Part shown: piece by piece, positions 1 to 8,739 of the stretch
Numbering within the stretch: position 1 is the first letter of the stretch
Layout: each line of letters opens with the position of its first letter
From: Pseudomonadota bacterium
GTDB lineage: Bacteria > Chloroflexota > UBA6077 > JAJPGT01
DNA length: 64,000 nucleotides
Reading direction: 5' to 3'
Assembly: GCA_021325655.1 (NCBI GenBank)
Contig: JAJPGT010000043.1
Coordinates: forward strand, 124,001 to 188,000
Notes under the pieces: generated by a model
What the model was told of the DNA's origin: nothing
The model's database searches: none
Seen by the model: only the letters and a program-made list of their open reading frames with translations
Program-made: the position numbers and the translations under genes

Positions 1-875
1 TTCGCCGCCAGCAGCGAGGTAATTCCGCCGGGCCCATCGTACTGCGGCATCACCTCGATCACCTCGAAGCCGATGAGGTTCACCCCGGCCAACCCGCGCA
101 GCAGCTGCTGCGCCTGCCAGGAGCTGAAGCCGCCGACCTCGGGCGTCCCGGTGCCCGGGGCGAAGGCCGGGTCCACACAGTCGATGTCCCACGAGATGTA
201 GGCGGGACGATCACCCACGCGGGCGACGATCTGCTGCGCCGCCCACTCCGCGCCCCGCTCGTGGACCTCGGGCGTGGTGATGATCTCGAAGCCGAGGTCG
301 CGCGAGCCCTGCATGTCCTGCGGGCCGTACAGCGGCCCGCGGATGCCGACTTGGATCGAGTGCGCTGTGTCGAGCAGCCCCTCCTCGACCGCGCGCCGGA
401 AGGGCGTGCCGTGGGTGTACTTGTGGCCCCAGTACTGGTCCCAGGTGTCCAGGTGGGCATCGAAGTGTACCAGCGCAATCGGGCCATGCCGCCGCTGGAG
501 CACCCGCAGGTCGGGTAGGGCGATGGAGTGGTCGCCGCCGAGCATGACCGGGACTGCGCCACTGCTATCGAGCAGCTCCGCCAGCCCGCGCTCGATGCGC
601 TGATACGAATCCTCAATAAAGCCCGGAACCACGTCGATGTCACCCGCGTCCACGGCGGAAAGATGCTCGAACAGATCGACGTCCAGCGCCGGGTGGTACG
701 GGCGCAGCAGCAACGAGTGCTCCCGGATCGCCGCTGGCCCGAACCGCCCACCCACTCGAAACGTGGCCCCGGTGTCGAACGGAATGCCGACAACCACCAC
801 GTCCACGTCGCGCGGCTGCGGCAGGTACGGTAGCCGCATGAAGGTCCGAATGCCGACGAAGCGCGGAGAGGTCAT
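1..875 (-). CDS. speB: Agmatinase / ureohydrolase (3' end outside window)
   Basis: Manganese ureohydrolase of the arginase/agmatinase family, which would hydrolyse agmatine to putrescine and urea. The frame is absent from the ORF track because it runs off the window; I read it from the reverse complement. It shows GGDHS, DAHLDTW and SWDIDCVDPAFAPGTGTPE, which together carry the usual binuclear Mn ligands, and ends at the window edge in GFEVIEVMPQYDG, typical of the C-terminal part. The chosen ATG begins MTSPRFVGIRTFMRLPY. The frame is open further upstream, so a longer start cannot be excluded. It is divergent from the AlaX gene. Agmatinase is preferred over guanidinobutyrase or formimidoglutamase only by overall resemblance. 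Confidence 0.85.
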   Translation of the reverse strand, partial: MTSPRFVGIRTFMRLPYLPQPRDVDVVVVGIPFDTGATFRVGGRFGPAAIREHSLLLRPYHPALDVDLFEHLSAVDAGDIDVVPGFIEDSYQRIERGLAELLDSSGAVPVMLGGDHSIALPDLRVLQRRHGPIALVHFDAHLDTWDQYWGHKYTHGTPFRRAVEEGLLDTAHSIQVGIRGPLYGPQDMQGSRDLGFEIITTPEVHERGAEWAAQQIVARVGDRPAYISWDIDCVDPAFAPGTGTPEVGGFSSWQAQQLLRGLAGVNLIGFEVIEVMPQYDGPGGITSLLAA

Positions 876-975
876 CGCGTCGGTCGGCCGATAGCGCGGT
901 TGGTCCAAGTGCCCAGCTCCCGAGCAGTCTCACTCTGGCACAGTATACGGAACGGGCGTGGGCCGAACCCCATGC

Positions 976-981
976 TATACT
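976..981 (+). promoter_or_regulatory. Candidate -10 element for alaX
   Basis: TATACT lies 26 nt upstream of the GTG at 1008. A transcript starting just after it would exclude the longer ORF-track starts at 900 and 972 and supports GTG 1008 as the start. No convincing -35 hexamer is visible. Confidence 0.4.
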
Positions 982-1007
982 CGCCCCGCCCCTGGGAGAG
1001 CCGCGCA

Positions 1008-1721
1008 GTGACCGAACTCCTGTACGCCGACGACAGCTACCTGACCGAATGCGACGCGACCGTGACGGAGGTACGCGACGGCAATGCCGTCGTGCTCGAC
1101 CGGACTGTGTTCTACCCGACCGGCGGCGGCCAGCCGCACGACATGGGCCTGCTGCGCTGGGATGGCGGCGAGGCACGCGTGGTCGAGGTGAAGAAGCAAG
1201 GTCCGGACGTGCTGCACCTGATCGAGGGCCCGGCACCCACGCCGGGAACGCGGGTGCGGGCAGTGATCGACTGGGAGCGCCGCTACGCCCTGATGCGCCA
1301 CCACACCGCGCTGCACGCGATGTCGGGCGTCATCTATCAGCTCTTCGGGGCGACGGTCACCGGCGGCCAGATGTACCCGGACCGGGCTCGGATGGATTTT
1401 GCGCTGCCAGACCTATCGCCGGACAAGGTGCAGCGGATCGAGGACACGACCAACCGGCTCCTGGCCGAGGGCCGGCCGGTGCACGTGCGCTCCCTGCCGC
1501 GCGAGGAGGCGCTCCAGATCCCGGATCTGATCCGTACCAAGGTGAACCTGATCCCAGAGAGTGTACGGGTGCTGCGGATCATCGACATCGAGGGGATCGA
1601 CATGCAGGCGGACGGCGGCACCCACGTGCGGAACACCCGCGAGGTGGGCCGGGTGCGGGTGGTGAAGACCGAGAACAAAGGCAAAGAGAACAAGCGGCTG
1701 GAAATCGCCCTTGATGCTTGA
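1008..1721 (+). CDS. alaX: Alanyl-tRNA editing protein, AlaX family
   Basis: Free-standing homologue of the AlaRS editing domain that deacylates Ser- or Gly-mischarged tRNA-Ala. Visible are the N-terminal beta-barrel motif FYPTGGGQPHD, the zinc-site HHTALH, and the second metal segment DGGTHVRNTREVG near the C-terminus. In the AlaRS family this last block is usually CGGTHV; here the Cys position is Asp. The ORF-track start at 900 adds a leader that overlaps a -10-like TATACT. The GTG reading VTELLYADDS is preferred, giving 237 aa. Its stop overlaps the start of the translin-family gene, so the two are probably co-transcribed. Confidence 0.87.
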   Translation: MTELLYADDSYLTECDATVTEVRDGNAVVLDRTVFYPTGGGQPHDMGLLRWDGGEARVVEVKKQGPDVLHLIEGPAPTPGTRVRAVIDWERRYALMRHHTALHAMSGVIYQLFGATVTGGQMYPDRARMDFALPDLSPDKVQRIEDTTNRLLAEGRPVHVRSLPREEALQIPDLIRTKVNLIPESVRVLRIIDIEGIDMQADGGTHVRNTREVGRVRVVKTENKGKENKRLEIALDA

Positions 1722-2352
1722 TCCCGTCGAGCACTGGGCCCGCGCCCAGTTGGAGGAGAAGAACGCCGCCCGTGAGCGGGCGCTGGCGGACTCGCGCGAG
1801 CTGATCCGCCACTGTGCCCACAGCATTCGCGCGGTGCACCGGGGCGAGTTCGCTCGCGCTGCCGAGCTGCGCGACCAGGCGCGGCGGCTGAACGAGAAGC
1901 TGGCCGCCGACCTCGCTGCTCACCCCGACCTGTACTACTCCGGCTACGTCCAGGACGCGCAGAAGGAGTACGCCGAGGCCTGCCTCACCTACGCCCTGGT
2001 GCGCGGCGAGCCGCTCCCGCACCCTGAGCTGCTCGGGGTGGCGGTGGCGCCCTTCCTGAACGGGCTGGCGGAGTCCGTAGGCGAGCTGCGCCGCTATATC
2101 CTGGACCAGCTCCGCCAGGGCAAGCTGGAGCGCGCCGAGGAGATCCTGCAGACCATGGACGACATCTACGGGCTGCTGGTGACGATGGACTACCCGGACG
2201 CGCTCACCGGCGGTTTGCGGCGCGCCACGGACAGCGTCCGCGGGATCATGGAGAAGACGCGCGGCGACCTGACATTCGCGCTCCGCCAGCGCGAGCTGGA
2301 GCAGGCGCTGGCCGGCTTCGACACCCGCGAGCGTGCCGGCGAGCAGGCGTAG
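1714..2352 (+). CDS. Translin-family protein
   Basis: All-helical protein of about 212 aa resembling bacterial and archaeal translin-family members, a nucleic-acid-binding family whose eukaryotic relatives form RNA-processing octamers. Characteristic segments are ELIRHCAHSIRAVHRGEF, HPDLYYSGYVQDAQKEY, YALVRGEPLP and DYPDALTGGLRR. It begins inside the last codons of alaX. A TTG three bases upstream also opens the frame, but ATG 1714 is preferred. Coupling to a tRNA-editing enzyme hints at an RNA-related role, which is inference. Such proteins are sometimes labelled haloacid dehalogenase in databases; no HAD motif is present. Confidence 0.75.
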   Translation: MLDPVEHWARAQLEEKNAARERALADSRELIRHCAHSIRAVHRGEFARAAELRDQARRLNEKLAADLAAHPDLYYSGYVQDAQKEYAEACLTYALVRGEPLPHPELLGVAVAPFLNGLAESVGELRRYILDQLRQGKLERAEEILQTMDDIYGLLVTMDYPDALTGGLRRATDSVRGIMEKTRGDLTFALRQRELEQALAGFDTRERAGEQA

Positions 2353-2404
2353 CCGCTCAGCGGGCCGCAGGGTACGACCCCGTCCTGCTCGCCGGCCCCA
2401 TTTC

Positions 2405-4030
2405 TCAGAACGCCAGCGCCCAGGCGTCGCGGCGCGGGTCCGCGCCCGCCAGCAGCCAGCCGCTGCCCGCGTCGACCAGGATCACCTGGGCGTTGCAGCC
2501 GGCCTCCAGCGGCCCGACCCGCTCCAGCCGGTGGCCGCGCCGCTCCAGCTCCGCCAGCACCTGCGGCGGGAAGCGGGACTCGACCGTGAGCCGCTCCAGC
2601 GCGGTGTGGGGCCAGTTGGCGTCCGCGCCCTGCTGGTAGTGGCGCCAGCGCGGCGCCTCGACCGCCTGCTGTGGGTCCAGCCCGAAGTCGAGCAGGAACG
2701 TGGCGACCTGGAGATTCACCTGCACCTGCCCATCGGCGCCCGGCGTCCCCAGCATCGCCACCAGCCGGCCGTCCTTGAGCACCAGCGGAGTATTCATCGT
2801 GTGCCGCACCCGCTTGCCCGGCGCCAGCCGGTTGGGGTGGCCCGGCCGCAGGTGCCAGTAGCGCATCCGGTCGTTCAGCAGGATGCCGGTCTCCCCGGCG
2901 ATCACCTTGGCGCCGAAGATGCTGTTGATGCTCTGGATGCCAGAGACCGCGTTGCCCTGGCCATCCACTACCGCGAAGTAGGTGGTGTCCCCGCCCGTCG
3001 CCTCCGCCGCCAGCGGGCGCTCCGCCGCTCGGCGCGGGTCGATCTGCACCGCCAGCCGGGCGGCGTACTCCTTGGAGAGCAGCTCGGCTAGGTCGAGCGA
3101 GCCAAAGCGCGGGTCGCCGCAGCGCTCGCGGTCGAGGAAGGCGAGCTTCTTGATCTCCACCAGCAGGTGGATCGTGTCGGCCGAGAGCAGCCCCAGCTCC
3201 GCGAGCGGGAACTGCTCCGCCAGATTCAGCTCCTGCAGCAGGGTGAAGCCGGTCGAGTTCGGCGGCGACTGGAGCACCTGGTAGCCGCGGTAGGTGGTCC
3301 CGATCGGCTCCTGGAGCTCCGGCTCGAACGCGGCCAGGTCCTCCAGGCTCAGCAGTCCGCCCTTCGCCCGCGTCGCCGCGACCAGCCTGCGACCGAGGGC
3401 GCCGCCGTAGAGGCTCTCCGCCCCGTCCTGCGCCAGCTCCTCCAGCGTCCGAGCCAGCTCCGGCTGGCGGATCGGCGTCCCGAGACGCGGCGGCACGCCA
3501 TCCGGCAGGAACACCCGGGCCGCGTCGGGGTCGCGCGCCAGCAGCGCCGCCTCGTCGCGGATGCAGCCGGCGAAGCTGCGGGTCGTGCCGAATCCGTCAG
3601 ACGCCAGGGCGATGGCGGGCTGCAGCAGCTCCGGCCAGGGCCGCGTTCCGAAGCGCTGCCAGAGCGCCCACCAGCCGGCGACCAGGCCGGGCGTGGAGGC
3701 GGTGAGAGCGCCGAAGCCGGGGATGCCGGACGGAAAGCGCTCCGGCGTCGCCTCACGCGGCGCCGGCCCGGTCGCGTTGACCACCGTCCCTCGCCGCGCC
3801 GTCGCGTCCCAGAACAGGAAAAAGCCATCGCCGCCAACGCCCGACATCTGCGGCTCGACCACGGCCAGCGCCGCCGCCGTGGCCACCGCGGCATCGGCCG
3901 CGTTGCCGCCCCGGCGCAGCGCATCCAGCCCCGCCAGCGTCGCCAGCGGGTGCCCGCTGGCAACCGCGCCGCGTCGGCCGATCGCCAGCGGCCGCCAGGT
4001 CGGCTGCTCCTGCCAGGAGGTGTCCGCCAT
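2405..4030 (-). CDS. ggt: Gamma-glutamyltransferase family protein
   Basis: N-terminal nucleophile hydrolase of 541 aa that would cleave gamma-glutamyl bonds of glutathione-like substrates. The N-terminal GHPLATLAGLDALRRGGNAADAAVA and the autoprocessing/catalytic segment GGDTTYFAVVDGQGNAVS are typical; the Thr preceding YFAVVD should be the nucleophile exposed by self-cleavage. No signal peptide is apparent in MADTSWQEQPTW, so it may be cytoplasmic. The ORF track extends to 4693 through the tRNA and an unrelated frame; ATG 4030 is the first start consistent with family homology. Confidence 0.9.
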   Translation of the reverse strand: MADTSWQEQPTWRPLAIGRRGAVASGHPLATLAGLDALRRGGNAADAAVATAAALAVVEPQMSGVGGDGFFLFWDATARRGTVVNATGPAPREATPERFPSGIPGFGALTASTPGLVAGWWALWQRFGTRPWPELLQPAIALASDGFGTTRSFAGCIRDEAALLARDPDAARVFLPDGVPPRLGTPIRQPELARTLEELAQDGAESLYGGALGRRLVAATRAKGGLLSLEDLAAFEPELQEPIGTTYRGYQVLQSPPNSTGFTLLQELNLAEQFPLAELGLLSADTIHLLVEIKKLAFLDRERCGDPRFGSLDLAELLSKEYAARLAVQIDPRRAAERPLAAEATGGDTTYFAVVDGQGNAVSGIQSINSIFGAKVIAGETGILLNDRMRYWHLRPGHPNRLAPGKRVRHTMNTPLVLKDGRLVAMLGTPGADGQVQVNLQVATFLLDFGLDPQQAVEAPRWRHYQQGADANWPHTALERLTVESRFPPQVLAELERRGHRLERVGPLEAGCNAQVILVDAGSGWLLAGADPRRDAWALAF

Positions 4031-4099
4031 CGTCCATCTCCGCGCGGCGGCCGCGTGGTCGGCGCCGCCGCTGGTATGGTAGGATACTCGTCGCCACCT

Positions 4100-4173
4100 G
4101 GTCCCGTGGTGTAGCGGCCTAACATGCGGCCCTGTCAAGGCCGAGATCGCCGGTTCGAATCCGGTCGGGACCG
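4100..4173 (+). tRNA. tRNA-Asp (anticodon GTC)
   Basis: Cloverleaf read by eye: acceptor GGTCCCG pairs with CGGGACC, the anticodon stem is CGGCC/GGCCG with loop CTGTCAA (anticodon GTC, Asp), and the T-arm is GCCGG-TTCGAAT-CCGGT with one G-U pair. The discriminator base is G and CCA is not encoded. A GATACT element 11 nt upstream may be its -10. Confidence 0.95.
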
Positions 4174-4180
4174 CTCTCTC

Positions 4181-4214
4181 AGCCCGCGGGCCAGACGCGT
4201 CTGGCCCGCGGGCT
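4181..4214 (+). terminator. Perfect hairpin after tRNA-Asp
   Basis: A 34-nt perfect palindrome with a 16-bp stem (AGCCCGCGGGCCAGAC and its complement) starts 7 nt after the tRNA and is followed by a short T-rich stretch (GTTTCAT). It is a probable intrinsic terminator and processing boundary for the tRNA transcript. Confidence 0.75.
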
Positions 4215-4272
4215 GTTTCATGCTCCTCGACGCCATCCTGACGCTCGGATCGGTGCGCAACAGGTTCCACTC

Positions 4273-4920
4273 TTACGGGGTGTACAGCTCCGCTGAAGCG
4301 TAAAGTTGAGGAGGGTTCGAGCCTCCGGCGACCAGCACCCGACCGTCCTGAAGCAGGATCGCAGTGTGGTCCATGCGGCCTTCCCGCATGCGACCGGTGG
4401 CGCTCCAGGTGCCGCTGGCCGGGTCGTACAGCTCCGCCGAGGCGAGGGGGAGGCCGTTGATGCCCTGGCCCCCAGCGACCAGCACCTGACCACCGGGCAA
4501 CAATAGCGCGGTGTGGAGGTCGCGGGCGTCGCGCATGTGGCCGGTCACGGTCCAGGTCCCTGACGTTGCTGCCGTGGCCGTCGCCCCGCCGAGGGGCAGC
4601 AGGAGCAGCAGGGCGAGCCCTGCTCCAATCCACCCTCTGCGCCAGCTCTGGCCTGCCCCACTGCGGGCGCTCGCCCGCGCGCGCCGCTCCCACCCGAACG
4701 CGACCCTACCCCACGGCCCTGCCCTGAATCCCTGTCCCTCGCGCGGTATGCTGCCCCTTCCCCGGCCTGGCGCACCCGGTGTCGCCCCTCCGCCTGGACA
4801 GGGGATCGCGCACCTGGCTGGGCGGAATCGCCCCGCCGGCGTGACGCGTGGCTGCCTCCACTGCCCGGGAGCTCCGGGCGGGCACGGTGGGCGCCTCGCG
4901 GCTGGGGTCGCTGCCATCAT
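4273..4920 (-). CDS. Short kelch-repeat protein, possibly truncated
   Basis: The C-terminal half carries two kelch units (MRDARDLHTALLLPGGQVLVAGG and MREGRMDHTAILLQDGRVLVAGG), each followed by the SAELY turn. A hydrophobic stretch resembling a signal peptide, WIGAGLALLLLLPLGGATATAA, precedes them. Complete kelch propellers need five to seven units, so two units ending directly in a stop suggest a 3'-truncated remnant. The N-terminal region before the hydrophobic stretch is Pro/Arg-rich and does not look like conserved protein. No better start codon lies close to the signal peptide, so the start is uncertain. It may be a pseudogene. Confidence 0.45.
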   Translation of the reverse strand: MMAATPAARRPPCPPGAPGQWRQPRVTPAGRFRPARCAIPCPGGGATPGAPGRGRGSIPREGQGFRAGPWGRVAFGWERRARASARSGAGQSWRRGWIGAGLALLLLLPLGGATATAATSGTWTVTGHMRDARDLHTALLLPGGQVLVAGGQGINGLPLASAELYDPASGTWSATGRMREGRMDHTAILLQDGRVLVAGGSNPPQLYASAELYTP

Positions 4921-5359
4921 ACGCCACTCCCGTTGCGTGTCAAGCGTCACGCAGAATCGCTCGCAGCTCACAGCGCGGCCACTCGCGGGTAGGTGTGGAG
5001 CAGCCCCTCGCCTCGTCTTGAGCGGCGTGCCGCTACATTCGCCACCTCATTCGGGGAGAGCAGCCCGCTCACGCGGGGCAGCGGCATGGTACGAATGACG
5101 TGGCCTGGCGGACCGGTGCCTCGGCAAACGCGACGGGCGCCTTTGAGCCCGCCGAATCCCGATGTTGCATAGCCCGGGAGATGGTGTCCGCCCGTGCGAT
5201 TACCGGTTGCGCTCTGCCCCGAAGAGAAGGTAGAGTTCAGACTAGCAGTGATATCAGCGGACCGTGCCTACAGCATGTTGTGTCAGGAATATGTTGTTAG
5301 ACGACTGACGACTGGCTAGAAGCAGCGTGTCGGCGGCCCCAGCCCCAGTGGGGGAGATC
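4921..5359. other. Gap with no supported gene
   Basis: Intergenic stretch between the kelch remnant and the membrane/HTH gene. The short ORFs here (for example the 66-aa one at 5100) show no family features. The last 150 bases are less GC-rich than the rest of the window, which fits a promoter region, but I cannot pick a convincing -35/-10 pair. Confidence 0.5.
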
Positions 5360-6874
5360 ATGGGCGCGGGGTTCAACTGGTACTCGGTGCCCGGCATCGT
5401 CGCGGCCGCGCTGTGCTGGATGCTCTTCGCTTACGTCCTGACACGCAGCCCGCGTGGCCTGCTCTCTCTCGCCGCCCTGGCATGTCTTGGCGCGTTCGGC
5501 GCAAATCTCGCCGGCCTGTCAATCGAGGCAAACGCTACCACGCCGGATGACGCCCTGCTGGCGCTGCATCTCAACCATTGGACCAACTTCTTCTCGACCC
5601 CGTCGTGGTACTGGCTGACGATCGCGCTGCTCCAGGCCCAGTCGACGCTGGCGCTGCAGAGGTACCTGCGCTGGGTCGGCTACCCCGTTGGACTGCTGCT
5701 CGCTGCCCTGGGATTGGGCCTGCTGGTATTCGTCTACAGCAACTGGTGGTCCGTCTTCAGCTTCGCCGTGCCGTTGCCGGCGGAGCAAGCCACGGTGCTT
5801 CGCTTCCGCTACGTCGGCCCACGCCAGCACATCCCCTTCCTCGCCGGGCTCGGTGTCACGAGCCTGGTCGGCGCAACCGTGAACTCCCTGGTGGGCTGGC
5901 ACTTGACAGCCAACCCGGCGCAGCGCCGCAGCCTGGCCTGGCACGCCGTGAGCTCGGTGCTGCTGCTCATCGGGGGGTTCATCCTGGCTGTGGTGCGCAG
6001 CATCCTCGGCGACTCGACCTTCGCCTGGGTGAGCTTTGTGCTGGCCGCTCTGGCCTTCGGCCTGATGGCCGTGAACGTCTCCGCCCATGGGCTGGTGCTG
6101 CGGACGCCCGTGGTCGTTCGGGATCTGCTGTACTTCCTCAGTGGGCTGGCCATCATCTGTGTCGTGTACACCGCGCTGTTCGCCGCGGTTAGCCAGGAGT
6201 ACAGCTTCCGGCTGCTCGCGCTCTGGGTGCTAACCCTGGTCGTGATGATCCTCTCGCACTCGCTGTTCGACACGACCCGTCGCCGCCTGGATCGGATCTT
6301 CTTCGGGCCTGAGGTGCAGGAGGCGCGTTCGATCCTCACCCGAGTGGCGGAGAGCCCGGCGCTTGCCCAGGATGTCGACACGCTGCTGAGCGGGGCGCGC
6401 TCTGAGCTCGAGGAGGCGTCGCTGGGGCGCTTCACGGCCACCGTCGATGAGGCGCTGCGCCGGCTCAACCGGCCAGCATTCCTATCGGAGTCCCGGCTGC
6501 TCGCACTGGTGCCCCGCAGCGTCGAGGCCGCCTGCTCCCGCCGCGGGCTGGTGAACGGAAGGCCGCCTTCGGCATTGGATCGGGCGCAGGCGCTGCGGGA
6601 TCTCATCATCGCAGCGATGGAGCGGCTGAAGCCAGCCGAGCATGACCAAGAGGCCAACCTCACGGCGGCGCGGCAGTACGCCGTCGTGTACGAGGCCTAC
6701 GTGCTGGAGCGGCCGAACAAGCAGATCTGCCTGCGTCACGAGATCAGCGAGCGGACGTTGAATCGGCTGCGGCACGAGACGGTTCGACTGCTTTCGCGCG
6801 AGTTGATGCAGCAGGAAGAGGCGCTGTCCCTGGCCGCGACGCAGGGGCTTAGGACGCCGCGTCGGCTGTCCTGA
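5360..6874 (+). CDS. Polytopic membrane protein with putative C-terminal helix-turn-helix
   Basis: About 504 aa. The first roughly 320 residues contain about nine hydrophobic helices, resembling multi-TM sensor domains. A cytoplasmic helical region of about 190 residues follows, beginning near DTTRRRLDRIFFGPEVQEAR. The last 50 residues (ICLRHEISERTLNRLRHETVRLLSREL) look like a sigma-region-4-type helix-turn-helix. There is no kinase, cyclase or phosphatase motif. The ATG at 5360 follows GGGGGAGA at good spacing and is preferred over the ORF-track GTG at 5327. I do not recognise the family. A one-component membrane transcription regulator is one reading, by inference. Confidence 0.6.
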   Translation: MGAGFNWYSVPGIVAAALCWMLFAYVLTRSPRGLLSLAALACLGAFGANLAGLSIEANATTPDDALLALHLNHWTNFFSTPSWYWLTIALLQAQSTLALQRYLRWVGYPVGLLLAALGLGLLVFVYSNWWSVFSFAVPLPAEQATVLRFRYVGPRQHIPFLAGLGVTSLVGATVNSLVGWHLTANPAQRRSLAWHAVSSVLLLIGGFILAVVRSILGDSTFAWVSFVLAALAFGLMAVNVSAHGLVLRTPVVVRDLLYFLSGLAIICVVYTALFAAVSQEYSFRLLALWVLTLVVMILSHSLFDTTRRRLDRIFFGPEVQEARSILTRVAESPALAQDVDTLLSGARSELEEASLGRFTATVDEALRRLNRPAFLSESRLLALVPRSVEAACSRRGLVNGRPPSALDRAQALRDLIIAAMERLKPAEHDQEANLTAARQYAVVYEAYVLERPNKQICLRHEISERTLNRLRHETVRLLSRELMQQEEALSLAATQGLRTPRRLS

Positions 6875-6995
6875 CACTTCCATCCGCTCCACTGAGCGCC
6901 GGCCCGGAGCCAATACCGGGGGCACGGCTGGCGACGACACGCGACTGAGGTCGGGGCGCTTTCGGACGGGATACGGACTCGCCGGATGGGGCTGG

Positions 6996-8570
6996 TCAGG
7001 GGTGAGCGAGCGCCTGGACCACCTGGCAGCGCCGCCCGTGCTGGCCAGTGAGCGGGCGGCTGTCTGCCCAGGGACCATGCTGGAGGTCCGCGTCGCAGCC
7101 CAGCAGGTAGATTGTCTCTGGTTGGGGTGCCAGAGCCGTGCTGACTGGCTGATAGCTGGCGGAGAAGCCGGCGTTGCCCAGCACGCCCAGGATATCCCGC
7201 TGTGACTCGTGGTCCAGCTCCCGCTGGACCGCCGGATCAATCACCACGCTCCACCCCGCTGGCGTCTGCTGCTGCACCGCCACCACCGTATCCCAGATCC
7301 GCTGGTAGGTGGCCCGCCCCTGGCCAACGTACGCCCGCTGCAGCGGGACCAGCGGCACCAGGGCGAGCGCGCAGCCGGCGAGCAGCGGCAGCGCTGGGGG
7401 GAGCCAGCGGGGCGGACGGGTGAGCACCAGCCCCAGGCTCGCGTAGAACAGCGGCAGCAGCGGCATGGTGTACCGTCCTTCCGGCACCAGGTGGTACGAG
7501 GCGGGCTGCGCCAGCGCGAGCAGCAGCAGCGCTGGCGGGGTTACGGTGAGCGCTAGCGGCTCGCCCCGCCGGGCGGCCAGGAGCGCCGCTCCCAGCAGCG
7601 GCAGCGCGAACAGCCAGGTCAGCGGATCGCGCAGCGGCTGCTGCTCATCGTTGGCGCCCAGTCCCACGCCGCTGGGAAGGCGCGCCAGCGACAGCCCGAA
7701 GAACGCCAGGTCAGCCCGGTAGCAGTCGACCGCGGAGCGGGTACAGGTGTGGTATTGCGTCCGAGCCCCGGCGAGCGCCGCCTGGTACTCCGTCGGCTGG
7801 GTCACGACGAACAGCGCCTCGTTGGCGCAGCCGACCACGAACAGCGCCGCGGCCAGCGCCAGCCAGCGCGGCTGTAGCAGGCTCCGCGCCCGCAGCCAGA
7901 GGTACGCCAGCGCCCCGGGCGCCAGCAGCAGTGCGGTGGGATGCGTCTGAAACGCCAGCCCGCCCGCCAGGCCGGCCAACCCCAGCGCCCGGCCGCTCCT
8001 CCGCCGCGCCGCGCGGACGACCAGCCAGCAGCCGGTGGTGGTAAACAGCGGCGTGGCGCTGTGCGACCAGGCGATGTGGCTATTCACCAGGACGTGCAAG
8101 GGTGAGGTTGCCATCAGCAGCCCGGCGACGAGCCCGGCGCGCCAGCCGCCCCATTCCCGGCCCAGGAGGTAGACCGGGACTACGGTGAGCGTTCCAAGCA
8201 GGAGCGCCAGCAACCGAGGCAGGCGGACGTCGGGGCCGAGCAGGACGTCGGCGAGCGCCAGCAGGTAGTTCCAGAGGGCGCCCTGGTAGGCATCGTGGTT
8301 CGTGAGCGGCAGGCCCTGTCCCCGTGCCAGCACCAACGCTTGCCGCGCTTCCTTCCATTCGTCCGTGATGCGGGGGATGAGCCACAGGTTCGGGTAGCGG
8401 ATCCAGAACGCAACGCCCACCAGCGCCAGGACGAGCAGCGCCTCCGCCGCCGGGTGGCGCAGACGGGATCGCCAGCGAGCGAGGGAGGACGACGGCTCCT
8501 CGTCGGAACGCTGCGCGGGCGGCACCGGCCAGGGAGCCTCGGGTAGACGGCTCCGTCGCTGTAGCTGCAT
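6996..8570 (-). CDS. GT39-family membrane glycosyltransferase
   Basis: 524 aa with about eleven to twelve membrane helices, resembling the ArnT/PMT (GT39, GT-C fold) glycosyltransferases that move sugars from polyprenyl-phosphate donors on the outer face of the membrane. After the first helix comes RITDEWKEARQALVLARGQGLPL, where the acidic pair sits in the expected first extracytoplasmic loop. Further on are YLLGREWGGWRAGLVAGLL and SHIAWSHSATPLF. AGGAGA precedes the ATG. It is divergent from, and clearly paralogous to, the gene at 8740. The acceptor is unknown. Confidence 0.75.
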   Translation of the reverse strand: MQLQRRSRLPEAPWPVPPAQRSDEEPSSSLARWRSRLRHPAAEALLVLALVGVAFWIRYPNLWLIPRITDEWKEARQALVLARGQGLPLTNHDAYQGALWNYLLALADVLLGPDVRLPRLLALLLGTLTVVPVYLLGREWGGWRAGLVAGLLMATSPLHVLVNSHIAWSHSATPLFTTTGCWLVVRAARRRSGRALGLAGLAGGLAFQTHPTALLLAPGALAYLWLRARSLLQPRWLALAAALFVVGCANEALFVVTQPTEYQAALAGARTQYHTCTRSAVDCYRADLAFFGLSLARLPSGVGLGANDEQQPLRDPLTWLFALPLLGAALLAARRGEPLALTVTPPALLLLALAQPASYHLVPEGRYTMPLLPLFYASLGLVLTRPPRWLPPALPLLAGCALALVPLVPLQRAYVGQGRATYQRIWDTVVAVQQQTPAGWSVVIDPAVQRELDHESQRDILGVLGNAGFSASYQPVSTALAPQPETIYLLGCDADLQHGPWADSRPLTGQHGRRCQVVQALAHP

Positions 8571-8739
8571 GCTCTCCTGCTCACCGGGGAGGCGCGAACC
8601 AGTCCACTATGGAGAGCGTCCTGTTAAGGGGGGATTAATGCTGGCTGTGTCTCCCGGCAGCTCCCCGCCGCTCGCTCCGCGCTGCTAGACTGCCACGCAT
8701 CTGGCCGTCCAGACGGTCCAGTCCTGAGAACGAGGCGTG
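8571..8739. promoter_or_regulatory. Divergent promoter region of two GT39 genes
   Basis: 169 bases separate the two divergently transcribed paralogues. Promoters for both must lie here unless each is read from further away. No clear operator or dyad was recognised. Confidence 0.35.

Noticed and set aside
5100-5300. 66-aa ORF upstream of the membrane/HTH gene
   Set aside because: No recognisable features or ribosome site.
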